Assembly (NCBI RefSeq): GCF_963678635.1
Contig: NC_087067.1
Coordinates: forward strand, 56,271,964-56,335,963
DNA: 64,000 bases
Direction: 5' to 3'
Source of the DNA: Symsagittifera roscoffensis
Lineage: Eukaryota > Xenacoelomorpha > Acoela > Convolutidae
In this document: piece after piece, positions 1-10,200 of the stretch
Numbering within the stretch: the stretch's first letter is position 1
How the letters are laid out: every line of letters starts with the position of its first letter
Program-made: the position numbers and the translations under genes
The notes under the pieces: generated by a model
Seen by the model: the letters and a program-made list of their open reading frames with translations, nothing else
Told to the model about the DNA's origin: nothing
The model's database searches: none

Positions 1-191
1 GCCTTGTTGTCTTCTTTCTCGGCCTGATCAAGATCCTGTTGCATAGCTTCCTCCGATCGACGGCTTCCTCCTGGCCCATCATCTCGTTCTGATTTCTTTC
101 TTGAATTTGAGGGCCCTTGCTCTTCAATTCTAGCCCCTTCCGGAAGTTTCAGTGTGACTAGCCTGCCAGCTGACTGATCTTCCTCCTCTCC
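1..191 (-). pseudogene. G-element giant frame, fragment downstream of a stop (G3)
   Basis: This stretch is the minus-strand continuation of the giant frame. It corresponds to G1 about 63.30-63.50 kb and is nearly identical to 11752-11942 in copy G2. The stop at 192-194 separates it from the upstream fragment. It encodes an acidic, Glu/Gln/Asp-rich linker. The window edge cuts it. Confidence 0.6.
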
Positions 192-773
192 TTAGACTAT
201 TGTGATCTCTTCATGGCCGAATGATGCTTGCAAGGTTCTCGTCTGTAGCGTTCCTCCCACCGTTAACTCCGGTTTCACACTTGTCAAGATCAGAGAAGCT
301 TCTAGTAATTCAGCCCTGCTTCTCATCCTCATAGGCGCTAGATCCAGTTTCGCCCATTCTTCGTCAAACCTCCCAGGCTTCGGAGTCGCTGCGTTGCTTA
401 TTCGCCTTATCGTTGCTTGATCTGTGTAGGCAAATTGCGTATGCTGTAACACTGCGGCATTTCTGCCCACAAAACACGGATGCATTGTTTTTGAGAATTT
501 CGCCATCCTTCTTACGTTGGTCTCAAAAGCTCTCAACCTAGGAGTTTGCACTGCGGAGACTGCTCCGAGAAACATCCTTCTTATCAGAGGGAATTTAGGG
601 ATTTCCTCTGGCAGATTCTTGTAATCACCCCAACCTTTCGTCTCCTCTCTCACCTTGTGGTATGCTGCAGTGAGTCGAGGAATTCTCGTGATCTCGCCAT
701 TTGTCTTGTCATAGGGTCTTAGATTCCAGAGCTTTGGGAATACTTCAATGTGCCCCCTGTCCACTTCTCCCAT
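192..773 (-). pseudogene. G-element giant frame fragment, 193 codons (G3)
   Basis: This fragment matches G1 62.73-63.30 kb closely. It begins at an internal Met-Gly-Glu-Val that in G1 is mid-protein, and ends at a TAA where G1 has a His codon. No known domain is recognised. The content is basic with conserved stretches such as FAYTDQAT and AATPKPGRFDEEW. An almost identical copy with the same stop lies at 11943-12524. Confidence 0.7.
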
Positions 774-848
774 ACGATCAAGGAAGTGATCGGCCGAAGT
801 GATCGGTCGAAGTCATCTCTGGAAGTGATCAGTCGAAGTCATCTCTGG
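774..848 (-). repeat. Short internal duplication that breaks the giant frame
   Basis: Between the two neighbouring fragments a piece of about 30 bp containing GATCACTTC is repeated imperfectly, and a TAG follows the AKIS residues. G1 has a single uninterrupted version at 62.68-62.73 kb. The same duplication and stop are present at 12525-12599 in G2, so they predate the copying of this segment. Confidence 0.55.
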
Positions 849-1130
849 CTACGATATCTTTGCAAACAACAGATCTTTGCTCATGAGCTCTCGCAATACG
901 TGCTGCTCACACCATTTCAGCGCACTTCCGTCCACTGCTGATATGAAGTTCAGGTGCAGCACCGACCTACTGTATGCTTCCACCTTAACACCAGGGAACG
1001 CAAACGTGACTGCTGGTCCATATATGACTGTCACGAACTCCGTGGCTCCTCTGATCAACGCTAAGGGATCGGTCCTCATAGCTAAGCTCAGATCAGTTAG
1101 CAGGGGCATGCCCCCAACATGTCGTCGCAC
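849..1130 (-). pseudogene. G-element giant frame fragment, 93 codons (G3)
   Basis: This corresponds to G1 about 62.40-62.68 kb. It contains the conserved stretch TDLSLAMRTDPLALIRG and ends at a TAG created near the short duplication. No domain is recognised. The copy at 12600-12881 in G2 has the same limits. Confidence 0.7.
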
Positions 1131-1160
1131 GTCTTCCTCCCTCTGTATTGTTTCATCCTC

Positions 1161-2471
1161 TCATGTTCCAAAGCGATTCTGCTGCAGGAGGTACTGGATA
1201 GGAGTATGCCTCAAGTCTGTTATCTTGTTCAAGGAATCCATAGCTCGCTTCACGTCGAACTTCCTCACAATCTTTCTCATCTGCTTTGGATCTGCTTTCA
1301 TCAGTCCTCCCAAGTTTCCATGCGTTATCGCGATCATCGTTAGAAGTCCATCTAATCGCAAGTTTTGAACTCCTTCGGTGAGCAGTACCGCCGGTCCTTT
1401 CACAAAGTTTTCTGCTCCAAAACTCACGAACAAGGCCAGTAGTTCAACGATCGATACTTCTACTACTGCTTGGAGGAATTCTTTTATTAGGTATCGAGAA
1501 AGTGATGGGTAATTTTTTGCCAAGAAGGACGCGGTCCATCCGGCTCCTAGCCCTTCCAGCATGCTATCAGTCCAGTCGAAGCCTTCTTCTCCTCTCATAT
1601 TCTGGGTCCAGAAAGCTTCCAGGGTAACTCGGCACACTCTGTTCTCAAACTCGGCTGACTTATCTTCAGCATTCTCGGCCAGGTTCACCTCCTTCACTAA
1701 GTAGGCATGGATCTTCCTGATCATTACTTGGCCTTGCTCGAAAGCATTCTCGCCCAATGCCGCTACTCGAGGGGTTAGGTGCAGCCACTGGTTAGCCTCT
1801 GGTTTGGTTCTGAAAACCATCGCTTCCAAGTGAGTTCTGGTCTCCTTGGAGTACTTTATTCTCTCTCCTTCCTCCTTTACTTCCATTCCTCGGAACCATA
1901 AATCGTTTGACATCGCTACGATTACTCGATGGTCATCGTCAATTCCTGGCTTCAGTTTGAGTTGTCGACTGAAGTTGGACAGTTCCAACCCCAGCACTTC
2001 GTCTAACACTAGCATATGTATTGAATGGCTCTTGAATCCTCGCATCGCATTCGAGATGTCAGACAACATCGCAGGTGATTCAGCCCTGAGTGGCCTCAGG
2101 TCCTCCATCTCTGTCTTGCGATTTGGGGTAGATATGATCACATCAAATTTCCTTTCCGAGAGGAAAGTCACAATCGCATACACGAACTTCAGTCCATCCG
2201 GGAGATGTGCATATCCCGGAGACAGCGCGAACACGGCTCTCGGTGTTATTTTGGTGAAGGCACCTTCTTTCAGGGTATCTACTACTTCACCCATTGATTC
2301 GAGGATATCTTTAATAGCTGGCCATACAGCGCTTTCGGCCGTGGTAGGCTCTCTGAGATGGTCATTGATGCCAGCAAACACGATTGTGATTGGGTGCATC
2401 TCTGTCTGTATTTGTACACCGATTGCCATCGACACGGATTGCATTAGGTCCAGGTCGACCGCTGCCAACAA
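1161..2471 (-). pseudogene. G-element giant frame fragment with a GIND motif, 436 codons (G3)
   Basis: This corresponds to G1 61.03-62.37 kb. Near its N-terminus it has the motif AGINDHL, which resembles block III (GxND) of SGNH hydrolases, although no GDS block precedes it. The rest is unrecognised but strongly conserved between copies, for example GLELSNFSRQLKLKPGIDDDHRV. It ends at a TGA where G1 has a Gly codon, a single-base nonsense change shared with G2. Confidence 0.7.
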
Positions 2472-2504
2472 TATAACATCAGGCCAAAACAGAGACTTGG
2501 AGGT

Positions 2505-3011
2505 CTATACGAAGTCTGAGCTCGCGTCTATCATTATCTTAGCCTTCCTCATTTCTGCCTTGTCATATGCAGCAAAGATGGTTTCATCTTTCTTTATCGC
2601 CTTCAACCCACCGTATCTCTGAACATCACCTTGTTGATTCATTTGTTTCGGGTACACTCTCTCTTTCACGTGGCCTGGGGGTGCTTTCACCTGCCTGAAC
2701 ATCTTTACATGTTGCCCAATTGGCGCCCTCGTTGTCAAGAATCTTCCGGGTCTTTCTTCTCGATTTCCTTCATCGTGATTCAGTTTCACGTCTTTTAACG
2801 GTCTTGCACTCACTGGACCCATTGTGATGTTTGAGGGCAGTTCCTCTAAATTGGCACACCTCAAGGCAGTTGTAGAGCTGAAGTTTATGTCAGCCGCTAT
2901 TAACCAGTCCACGCCTGTTATCGAGTACAGTCCGTTGACAGACAACCTCGCTCTGTTCATTATCCTCATGGCGTGTGCTGCAAAGCTCACCGTCTGAAGG
3001 TTCAGTTCCAT
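2505..3011 (-). pseudogene. G-element giant frame fragment, 168 codons (G3)
   Basis: This corresponds to G1 about 60.49-60.99 kb, with the conserved stretch SITGVDWLIAA. It ends at a TAG where G1 reads a Tyr codon. No domain is recognised. Part of it reappears at 13409-13565 in rearranged copy G2. Confidence 0.65.
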
Positions 3012-3020
3012 CAGATCCTC

Positions 3021-3281
3021 CTAGTACATGTGCCAGGGAGAAGGCATGGGCCTCGACCACATCAAAGAGCTCCTATCTGGGCGTCTCTCTTCTCGACTGG
3101 TGCTCGTCGTCTCTGATCTCGTATCCGATCTAGTGGTGCTGGTCGTCTCCGCTGTCGGGTTGACAGGCCCTAATCTTCGTCTAAGATTGATGGCTCTTCT
3201 CGTGGGCGCTTCCCCCAGTCGATCGTGCACGTGTGTTCTTTGCCCTGGCTCGCTAGATGTTTGCGGCCTATAGGTAGTCAC
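3021..3281 (-). pseudogene. G-element giant frame fragment, Arg/Ser/Thr-rich linker (G3)
   Basis: This corresponds to G1 60.25-60.48 kb. It is a low-complexity Arg/Ser/Thr-rich linker between the SGNH domain and the following conserved region. An internal duplication of SETTSTS-like codons makes it longer than G1. Confidence 0.6.
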
Positions 3282-3436
3282 GGCTGGGCCGTTCCCAAAC
3301 GTGTTTCTAAGTTAGGAGGCACAAAGGTTGAAATTGCCGTTTTATTCGATGTTTCTTCCTTCTTCAGCACTCCCGTGTCAAAAAATTCTACTTCCATTTC
3401 ATGTAATGGCTCGTGGAAGACTCGGTTCAACCAGGC

Positions 3437-4285
3437 TTATCCTTCGATGCTATCAAAATGGATCGCGTCAGTAGTCAGTCTGGCCTGATCCATAGCTCTC
3501 AGCTCGTGCTCAATATCCATAAGGATCATCCGTCCAGCATTTCGACTCGCAAGATTCCTCAGGATGTTGTTCCACCTGATTACTCCCTCATTGTGTCTTC
3601 TCCCTATTGCTGTCAACGTCTTCGTGCTCACTGGTATAGTGCAGACGGTCACTACCGCGCAGTTGAATCTCTGCCAGAGAGTAGTAAATAGGCACACCAT
3701 CATCGACTCCCATTGTGCCTCTTCCTCATCTGAACTTCTAGATACGTTAATGGTCCCTACTAGGATCATTAAATTAGGGATTCTCCCTGGGTTCATCAGC
3801 TCCACCATGCGAAATAGCTGGGCTATAGTTGCACCTCCAAAAGCCATCACCGTAGTGATCCAGGAGGTCCTCAAATTTTGGAGCAATCTGACCAAGCTGT
3901 CCCCCAGTATCAGATGTGATGTCCCAAGTGGCGATTGCTGCAAGTTTACTGCTGGGCTCCAAGTCGATCGATTGAAGCAGGCTCTCGGATCGGTATCCGG
4001 AACTCCTGTGAAGTTATATTTCAACTGGTTGTTCTTTTGCACGTCAATTACTCGGGACACTTTCTTCGCCGGCATCTCTCGTGTCTTTCTGTCTGGGACC
4101 CTAGAGCTTCTTGTTGGTAACGTTGCATTACTAACTCCCTCTTTGATCATCACGTCTTGGGAGAGTTGTACTCTGCCCGTGTCATTGATTGTTCCATAGG
4201 GTGCAGTCACCCCGGAACCTGGCGCATTCCTATTAGCAACCAATAGTCCAGCTGTTTCTATCAGCTTTCTCATCGTTTGCTCCAC
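3437..4285 (-). pseudogene. SGNH/GDSL hydrolase domain of the G element, decayed copy (G3)
   Basis: This fragment covers the SGNH domain. Block I (LILGDSLVRLL), the glycine block (FGGATI) and the terminal IHFDS are visible. The block III tetrapeptide that is GTND in G1 reads GTIN here, so a key residue is disturbed. A TAA ends the frame just after the SIEG stretch, where G1 continues with Gln-Ala-Trp. The sequence is about 85-90 percent like G1 by eye. It is probably inactive. Confidence 0.75.
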
Positions 4286-4484
4286 GCCTGGGTTGCCTAA
4301 GGTATTACTCGGGTGGGTCCGGGATTGTCACTTGACCAGTTGTAGCCGGGAGTCACGTTTCTGTCGTCTGACTCATTTCTCGAGGCGTCAAGAGTTCCAT
4401 CGGGGACTGCCCACGAGTAGTATTCCTTGTAGGTATCGCTTTCTCCACGGCTGTCGTCAACGCCAGCCGCTCCGATCGCTCTTT

Positions 4485-5141
4485 TTACTCCCGCCTAAAG
4501 CGCTTTATTTCTTCACACTGCTTCTTGTTGCAATCTTCAAACAGTCTCTTCCACATTTCTCTATCTTCTTCCATACTGATCATGGTCTTAGTAATTTCAT
4601 CCAGCTCCTTCTTGGTCTTTACCCTTTCGTCTTTCGTCCCATTTAGATCTTGCATGGTTTCGTTCATTTGAACTTCTTCTTCTACTCTCCCCCTTTTTGG
4701 TGGCACAGCTGCTCTCAGTTGTGAACTAGACAAGGCAGCCTCGCTGTTCATTTCTTGATGCATCCTCTTCAGTCCAGGCCTAGGCTTGGTGGGCAAAGGC
4801 ATCTCACCTGGTTGGTAGGTCCTCGAACTTCCCAATCCAGGCTCGTTCGCCAAGCCACTCCCTGAGAGAGCCCCGATTGACCGACCAGTACACCCCTGTG
4901 TGTCCTCCTCTGGTTGTTCTGATTCTGTGCTGGTTGCTTCTTTGGCTTCTCCAGCACCTCTCACCAGCACAACTTTCCCACTTGGCTGGTCACCTGTTCC
5001 AGTCAAGTCTCCCAGTGGTCCGTCGACTGACCAAAACAGAACACCCCTGTGTGTTTCCTCTGTTCGGTTCCGCCTGTGCTGGATGTCTCGTTGTCGTGTC
5101 CAGCACCTGTCGGGCTCCCTTCCTGTGAACCACTTTCCCAC
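4485..5141 (-). pseudogene. Chimeric frame: leader repeats fused to the coiled-coil N-region of the giant frame (G3)
   Basis: The downstream half (to about 4877) matches G1 58.63-59.03 kb, starting at ALSGS-LANEPGLGSS and running through a predicted coiled coil (LDEITKTMISMEEDREMW). The upstream half is encoded by the two 145-bp leader repeats, which happen to be open in this frame. In G1 this position is preceded by a different 75-residue N-terminus. The junction is therefore a deletion or splice-derived fusion, and translation from here is uncertain. Confidence 0.5.
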
Positions 5142-5181
5142 TCGGCTGGTTACCTTTTCCAGTCAAGTCTCCTAGTGGTCC
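4884..5181 (-). repeat. Two tandem copies of a 145-153 bp leader repeat
   Basis: Units at 4884-5028 and 5029-5181 share blocks such as CACCCCTGTGTGT and TTCCAGTCAAGTCTCC. A third diverged unit lies in the leader of G4 at about 34095-34250. The repeats sit between the leader and the coding part. Confidence 0.75.
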
Positions 5182-5641
5182 AGCTAAGTTATAAGCTATC
5201 TGAAAACCCTTAACAACGCCTTACACTCGGGCACCTCTTTAAATTGCTGATTTGATCGAAACGATCGGTCTTATGAAAACAGTATAGGTATACTATTTAT
5301 TTAATATAAAGATTTGATCCAACTAATCTGGTGTCAAAGTCACTGTCCTTTTTTTGTTTTATGGTTTTTGTTCCTTTTTCTGTTCTTTTTCGGTTTTTGT
5401 TTCGCTTTTTGTCTTTTTGCTCGTTTTTTTCCCATAGTTAGCCTATTTCGAAGAGCGTACCAGGAAGTTTTCTCGAGTTTTCTTAAAAAGCTATCACAGT
5501 ACAACCGGAAGGTTTACACCTTCCCGCCGAACCGTACCACCGGTACTCTAGAATGGGCATGTAGCCCGGAGCTGTGTCAAGTGGGTTCGACTCCGAAGTC
5601 TTTATGTCGTAAAAACACCCAGGAGCACCATAAAATCACTA
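5182..5641 (-). promoter_or_regulatory. G3 leader with primer binding site
   Basis: On the minus strand, 11 nt after the LTR end, comes TGGTGCTCCTGGGTGTT (5630-5614), a primer-binding-site-like sequence starting with TGG. The same 17-mer with one or no change sits at the same distance from the LTR in G1 (45527) and G4 (34722). An A-rich tract (5455-5345) and a GATCG-TTTCGATC short inverted repeat follow, both also found in the other leaders. No coding sequence is seen. Confidence 0.65.
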
Positions 5642-6542
5642 TGTAACAGTCGCCTACTTAAGTCAAATATGAGGTTGAAGAAAAATAGGCCGTATAATCA
5701 TTGGCTCAAGAGTCAGAGACACTATCTCTTGTGTTTTTCTACCTCGAACGGTCGGCGCCACTTCGGTTCACTTGCGACATGAGACTAAAACCCTCGTTAC
5801 AGCTTAAAGGCAACTACCAAAATACCTCGCCACTCTAGAAAATAAGAACGTCCCCATACTTAGGTCTCAAAATACCCAAAAAACGCAAACGCCGTTAAAA
5901 ACAAGGTCGGAAAACTCCGTACAGTTACTTTTTAATAGACAGTGGAACTTTGATCCATTTCAGATGGATCAACCTATATTTCTCCTTACCTCAACATAAC
6001 AATTACAAAACACACTCAAGAAAATTAAATTGGGTACTCATATACCTGCACACTCGAGAATTGGAGTAACTAATTTAACTAGCGACTCTAGCATTAATGT
6101 AATCGAATATAACTTGAGAAGTTTGCTATCAAGGAGTTCCAATAAAGGAAATAAGTTTTGACTTGAGAATAAAGTTTATGGGGCTGAACCATTGGGAGAG
6201 TTCGGCTGTCCACCTTTCCACCGAAGGTTCACTCTGGTTCATTTCTAATCAATTTGTTCTTCTCTCGTTATCGTTCTGTTTCCTATTTCAGGATAAGACA
6301 GCTCTACTCTCTTGTGATTTTTATGTCTGAAAATTGCGAATAGCAATTTCACGCTGCTTTTTTCACTATTCCCGCAATTGTAGTTCGGTTGTTCTGATCT
6401 CATTTTTCTGAGATATTCAGTTGTCGCGAGAATGTTGAGCATGACATGTTCAAATCGAATTTTTGAAAAATTTCATTTCACCCCAAAATTACGTTGTTCG
6501 TATTGCTCAAGATCAAACTTACAAATATGACCGATTGGCACA
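5642..6542 (-). repeat. LTR, type II, of G3 (TGTGCCA...TGTTACA)
   Basis: Read on the minus strand the segment starts TGTGCCAATCGGTCAT and ends TGTTACA, giving TG...CA ends. The outer part (6190-6540) aligns with 34815-35128 in G4. The inner 550 bp has no counterpart in the shorter G4 LTR. The primer binding site follows 11 nt downstream. The LTR interior is otherwise unrecognised. Confidence 0.55.
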
Positions 6543-7190
6543 ATAGGGTTGAAAATTCAAGTTCGGTTGGGTTTTTTTTCTAGGTTTTTTGAAAAAAAAT
6601 TGAAAAATTCATAAAAGCGCCATATCTCGAACTATATAAGGATTTGAGCAGTCATACTTGAACGCCAAGTTTGCAACCCCTAAATGTACTTAACAGCACC
6701 CCACTATATAGAAATTTAGAGAACGTAAGTATAAATAAAATTCTCAAATCTTGCAATTTTTTTGGCCTTTCAACAGACTTAAACATGAACCAAATGAAAT
6801 TTCTTGAGCATTTTAACCGATGGTATAGCTTAAACGTGCAAAAATATTTTCGTTAACCACGCAAAAAATAATAAGTTGAAAAAACCTAAACATGCAAAAA
6901 TGGGGACTTCTTAAACACATCAAGATAGGGACATCTTAAGCATTTGTCACTTGAAACGCCAATTAAATATTAGATTACGCAATCATTAATAACATTTTCC
7001 GGTAAATTTCTGAGATTTTTTAACGTTTTGTTCTTTCATGGTTATAAAATTTCGATTTGGGAATATTTTTGAATCAGACATGTCAGTTTTTTTAACTTTC
7101 AGCCATTTTTTACATGGCATGGACTATAATTCTAGTGTTAATTCCCGGCTCCTAATTCATCGCGTGTACTGATTCTCGGCTTCTCCCCCA
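6543..7190. other. AT-rich interval with no recognised feature
   Basis: The stretch has T- and A-runs and short open frames of no recognisable content. It lies between the G3 LTR and the LTR pair belonging to G2 and may be old flanking DNA. Confidence 0.5.
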
Positions 7191-7599
7191 TGTAATATTC
7201 GCCCGGAAGTACATATTGACGGAAAAAACAGCTAAGCTATAAAACGACTGGCTAGCATCTAAACACAGCTCTACATGCTTTTCATCGTCTCTGCCAAAGC
7301 CAGTTCTTTTGGTGGTTTTCCTAACATTACTTGGTGTTTTCCTAAAATGTTACTGTTTCCGGCTTCGATCAGAACCCTCAAAATAACTCAGTTGCATGCA
7401 AAATAGTCAGCTCATGGCTGGGTCTCAGTATCCCCAGACCACGAGGTCACTCCTAAAAACACGGCTACTCCTATTTTTTTGTTACTATTGTTTTTATTCG
7501 GTAGATAAAAATCATCATCTCCATTGTAGATGGATCAACCCTTCCCTCAACTCCTAGCTTCTCATTACCTGGAAATAAATCTGGATGTTATTTCAATTC
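7191..7599 (-). repeat. Partial type I LTR in tandem with the complete one
   Basis: This 409 bp segment aligns with the 3' 420 bp of the adjacent LTR (7600-8030). It shares the CGCCCGGAAGTACATAT end, the block around GACCACGAGGTCACTCC, and the GATCAACCCTT...CTCAACTCCTAGCTTC block. It begins TGTAATATTCG rather than TGTAACATTCG. No primer binding site follows it, so it looks like a recombination remnant. Confidence 0.7.
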
Positions 7600-8506
7600 T
7601 GTAACATTCGCCCGGAAGTACATATCGACGGAAAAACACCTAGGTTGTAAAGAGACTAGCCCGCGTCTAAACAAAGCTGTACATGCTTTTCACCGTCTCT
7701 ACCAAAGCCAGTTCTTTTGGTGGTCTTCTTAACATCGTGTCGACAAAAACAATGCTGTGCTCCGGCTTCGACCAGAACGCTCAAATTAACCTAATTATAT
7801 GCAAAATTACTGAGCTCAAGGCTGGGTCTCAGTATCCCCATACCACGAGGTCACTCCTAAAAACAGGTCTAGTACGAGTTTTTATATTGCTACTGTTTTT
7901 GTTCAGTAGATAAAAATCATCATCTCCAGCGAAAATGGATCAACCCTTTCTCTCAACTCCTAGCTTCCCATTATCTGAAATTGAATATGGATGTTAATTC
8001 ATTTCAATTCAGGACATAACCAGGAAGCTAAAATAAGTTTTTATCAGTTCGATTTCAGGTCTCGAGACCATTCAGGATTCCTGAATCCGGGGAAATAGCA
8101 CTCTTATTTCCTCTCCGGAGGGCTGTCCTCGCTGTTTCAACTCCCTTCACCGTTGGCGTGAAAGGCTCTGTAACGATTGTAGCGACACAATCGTTACAAC
8201 TCGGAGCGGTCTCTGTTGATTCTCTTTTGTATTTTTCTATTTCTCGTCGTTGTTTCAACCGCAACTATCGTTGTTGTTCACTTCTTTTTCAGGTTTTTTT
8301 CTCTAAAAATGGCCTTTTTGTCCTTTGTCGGAAGTTTGACGTCACAAATCGAATTTTTAGAATTTGAAAATTCCAGAATCTTCCGACCTTCATGATTCGT
8401 CTAATCGTCTAAATAACGTTGCTAATCTGCTAAACTCGCAGATCTTCCAGGTCAGCGGCTATGAATTCGAAACTTGCATTTTCGTCCATTCTGGTCGAAT
8501 GTAACA
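7600..8506 (-). repeat. 3' LTR, type I, of G2
   Basis: The 907 bp segment has inverted ends TGTTACATTCG / CGAATGTTACA on the minus strand. It aligns along its length with the 5' LTR of G1 (44595-45514) in the same orientation relative to the coding sequence. A GGGGAGTA purine tract immediately precedes it (8514-8507). A 13-bp-arm hairpin lies at 8168-8199. Confidence 0.8.
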
Positions 8507-8520
8507 TACTCCCCGGACAG
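8507..8520 (-). promoter_or_regulatory. Polypurine-tract-like site abutting the 3' LTR of G2
   Basis: The minus strand reads CTGTCCGGGGAGTA directly against the LTR start TGTTACATTCG. LTR elements start plus-strand synthesis from a purine run at this position. TGTCCGGGGAG also recurs four times inside G1 pol (54778, 54844, 54910, 57369). Confidence 0.6.
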
Positions 8521-9482
8521 CCCGGTCAATGTCCCCATTGAATCTCGTAGTCTTTGTAAAAATGGTACAGTGCCATCGAACAGAATTTACAAAATGCACG
8601 AAATCACATATCGACTCACTGCAGAATATAAATGGCATCATACTACGCTACTATAGCCTTCCAAATTCTTTCACTAATCTGAACTTTCGAGGATATGACT
8701 TAACATAAATCATTTTTTCTGACTTCCAATGTCAATGTCCTGATTTAAAACTTTTTCTCCTAGGTGGAACTAAAAGGTGTTAAAACTAAAAGGTGTTAGT
8801 TTGCTGGGCAGTCCTGCCAACCAATAAGCTAAAATTATCCTACTGTGCTTCTTCCCTTCAGAAATTTTAGTTGTCATTGGTCTTGAATATTAAAAAAAAA
8901 GGAACTCTGTGGTTAGAAGGGACAATGAAATAATCTCCCTTTTCAAGAGATTACCCAAGCCTTTCATGTCACCACAAAGTGATCAGTCGTCCTAGTTGAT
9001 TAAAAACAATCATACAGGCTGGAATGTTTAACTATGCTCTTCACTCAAGCCTTTAAAAATAAATAGCAAGTGTCGCTAAAGCCACTAACTGAAATCAAAA
9101 TGCAAATTTATAAATGCAACAATTTCTTTAACATTTCGAAACTCAACTAAATGTTTTCTTTCAGTTTCAATTAGGACTTGGTTGCTTTGTTTCTCATATG
9201 AGTTGTTGTCACATACAAAACAATTCTGAGTTCTAACTTTTTCTCTTTCGTCACTTATTTGTTTCTTCTTTTTTTTTCGTTTAGAAGTTCTAAGACTTCT
9301 AAATTCTTCTAATTTCTTTCTTTTTGCATCTTGTTTTTCGGCCATTTGTCAATGTTCCATCTCCTCCTCCTGCGACATTGACTCTGCACTTTCAGTTTCT
9401 GTGTCTTGCAACACATCGGTAGCTATTCTGACGCTGTTTGAAGCAGTCCTCCAACACTTCTGCTCGTCTACTTTTTCTTACA
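8521..9482 (-). other. 3' non-coding region of G2
   Basis: This 960 bp follows the last coding fragment of G2 and precedes its 3' LTR. It is AT-rich. One short Lys-rich frame is listed separately; otherwise nothing is recognised. Confidence 0.5.
9085..9345 (-). CDS. Small Lys-rich hypothetical frame in the 3' region of G2
   Basis: This 86-codon frame starts MAEKQDAKRKKLEEF and has a KRKKKKK run and two Cys (CFVC). It resembles a nuclear localisation-type basic peptide and could be the end of an accessory gene or chance. No homologue is visible in the window because the equivalent part of G1 lies beyond the right edge. Confidence 0.25.
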   Translation of the reverse strand: MAEKQDAKRKKLEEFRSLRTSKRKKKKKQISDEREKVRTQNCFVCDNNSYEKQSNQVLIETERKHLVEFRNVKEIVAFINLHFDFS

Positions 9483-9947
9483 TTAAGGTAGGGGATCCAC
9501 GTTAGATTCTCTGTTTCGGCAGAAACTGTCGTGGAGGCACAACGTCACGTTTCTCTCCAAATCTTCTCTCAACGTCTCTTCTTCCTCCCTTCCCTTACAT
9601 TCACTCGTCCTAGACGTTCTCTTTTCTGCGGTGGTCACTGAATCCCGATGAGTTAAAAAAGCTCGCTTGAAAGCTCCTGCTCCAATGTCCAGCTGATACC
9701 CACTGTACACTCTGCTGTGCTTCGACATATGCTTCTTTGCATATTCGTACAACCATGCAGTCATGTTGGCTCTAAACCATGGTATCAGTCGTCTTCTGGC
9801 CCATATCCTTTTCACCTCCGTCGGAATGTTCAAGATTTTGCACATTGTCTCAAAAGATCTAAATCTTTTAGACAATCCAATTTCTGCAATTGTTCTCTCG
9901 TTGGCGCTTCCTGTCTTTTGTTCTCTTTCACATGAGTTTCCAGCCAT
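9483..9947 (-). CDS. Terminal small frame of the G element, 154 codons
   Basis: This frame starts MAGNSCEREQKTG and overlaps the end of the preceding fragment (9830-10177) in another frame, so it may be a separate small gene at the 3' end of the element. It is basic, with stretches such as VKRIWARRRLIPWFRANM. No family is recognised. It ends about 980 bp before the 3' LTR. The equivalent of G1 lies outside the window. Confidence 0.4.
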   Translation of the reverse strand: MAGNSCEREQKTGSANERTIAEIGLSKRFRSFETMCKILNIPTEVKRIWARRRLIPWFRANMTAWLYEYAKKHMSKHSRVYSGYQLDIGAGAFKRAFLTHRDSVTTAEKRTSRTSECKGREEEETLREDLERNVTLCLHDSFCRNRESNVDPLP

Positions 9948-10177
9948 CGTATCACCATCATAACTCCCACTATCACTATCGTTATGAGCCTTGATGAGTC
10001 TGGTAAACCCATGGAGAGCAGCTCTCCACAGTCCCAGATCAACAACAGATTACTACGCCCGGGGTACCACCATGTGTGCAGCAAGCAATTGCAGGGAAAC
10101 TCATCATGTGTTGACATGATGCTCCTCCAATTACGCTTTTCCGAAGCTTCCAGTAGTGGTTCCACTTCCATCATCAC
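9830..10177 (-). pseudogene. C-terminal part of the giant frame with a membrane segment (G2)
   Basis: The fragment contains a Cys-bearing stretch (PCNCLLHTWWYP, then IWDCGELL). A hydrophobic run follows (RLITIVIVGVMMVIRW, about residues 68-83) and then a charged tail, a layout like a single-pass C-terminal anchor. It follows the previous fragment after a frame change near 10.23 kb. If the same end exists in G1, the SGNH protein would be membrane-attached. Confidence 0.5.
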
Positions 10178-10200
10178 TCGGTGGACTTCATCATTCTCAT

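Larger units (their letters stand above)
1..6542 (-). mobile_element. G3: decayed, gag-pol-less copy of the giant G element, running off the left edge
   Basis: Read on the minus strand, this copy runs from an LTR (6542-5642) through a primer binding site (5630-5614), a leader, two 145-bp repeats, and then straight into the frame that in G1 (58402 onward) carries the SGNH hydrolase. No gag, protease, RT or integrase lies between. The coding part aligns with G1 58.62-63.4 kb at protein level over nearly all its length but is cut by at least five stops. The left window edge truncates it. Either gag-pol was deleted or the copy derives from a subgenomic RNA. Confidence 0.8.

Noticed and set aside
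1846-2622. Plus-strand 258-codon frame
   Set aside because: It is antisense to the decayed giant frame, which is conserved with G1 on the other strand; a shadow of G/C-rich third positions.
5580-5612. GGGTTCGACTCC, a tRNA B-box-like sequence in the G3 leader (and GGGTTCGATCCC at 34.68 kb)
   Set aside because: No A box at a proper distance and no cloverleaf can be drawn; the neighbouring primer-site complement does not continue into a T arm. A tRNA or SINE call is not supported.
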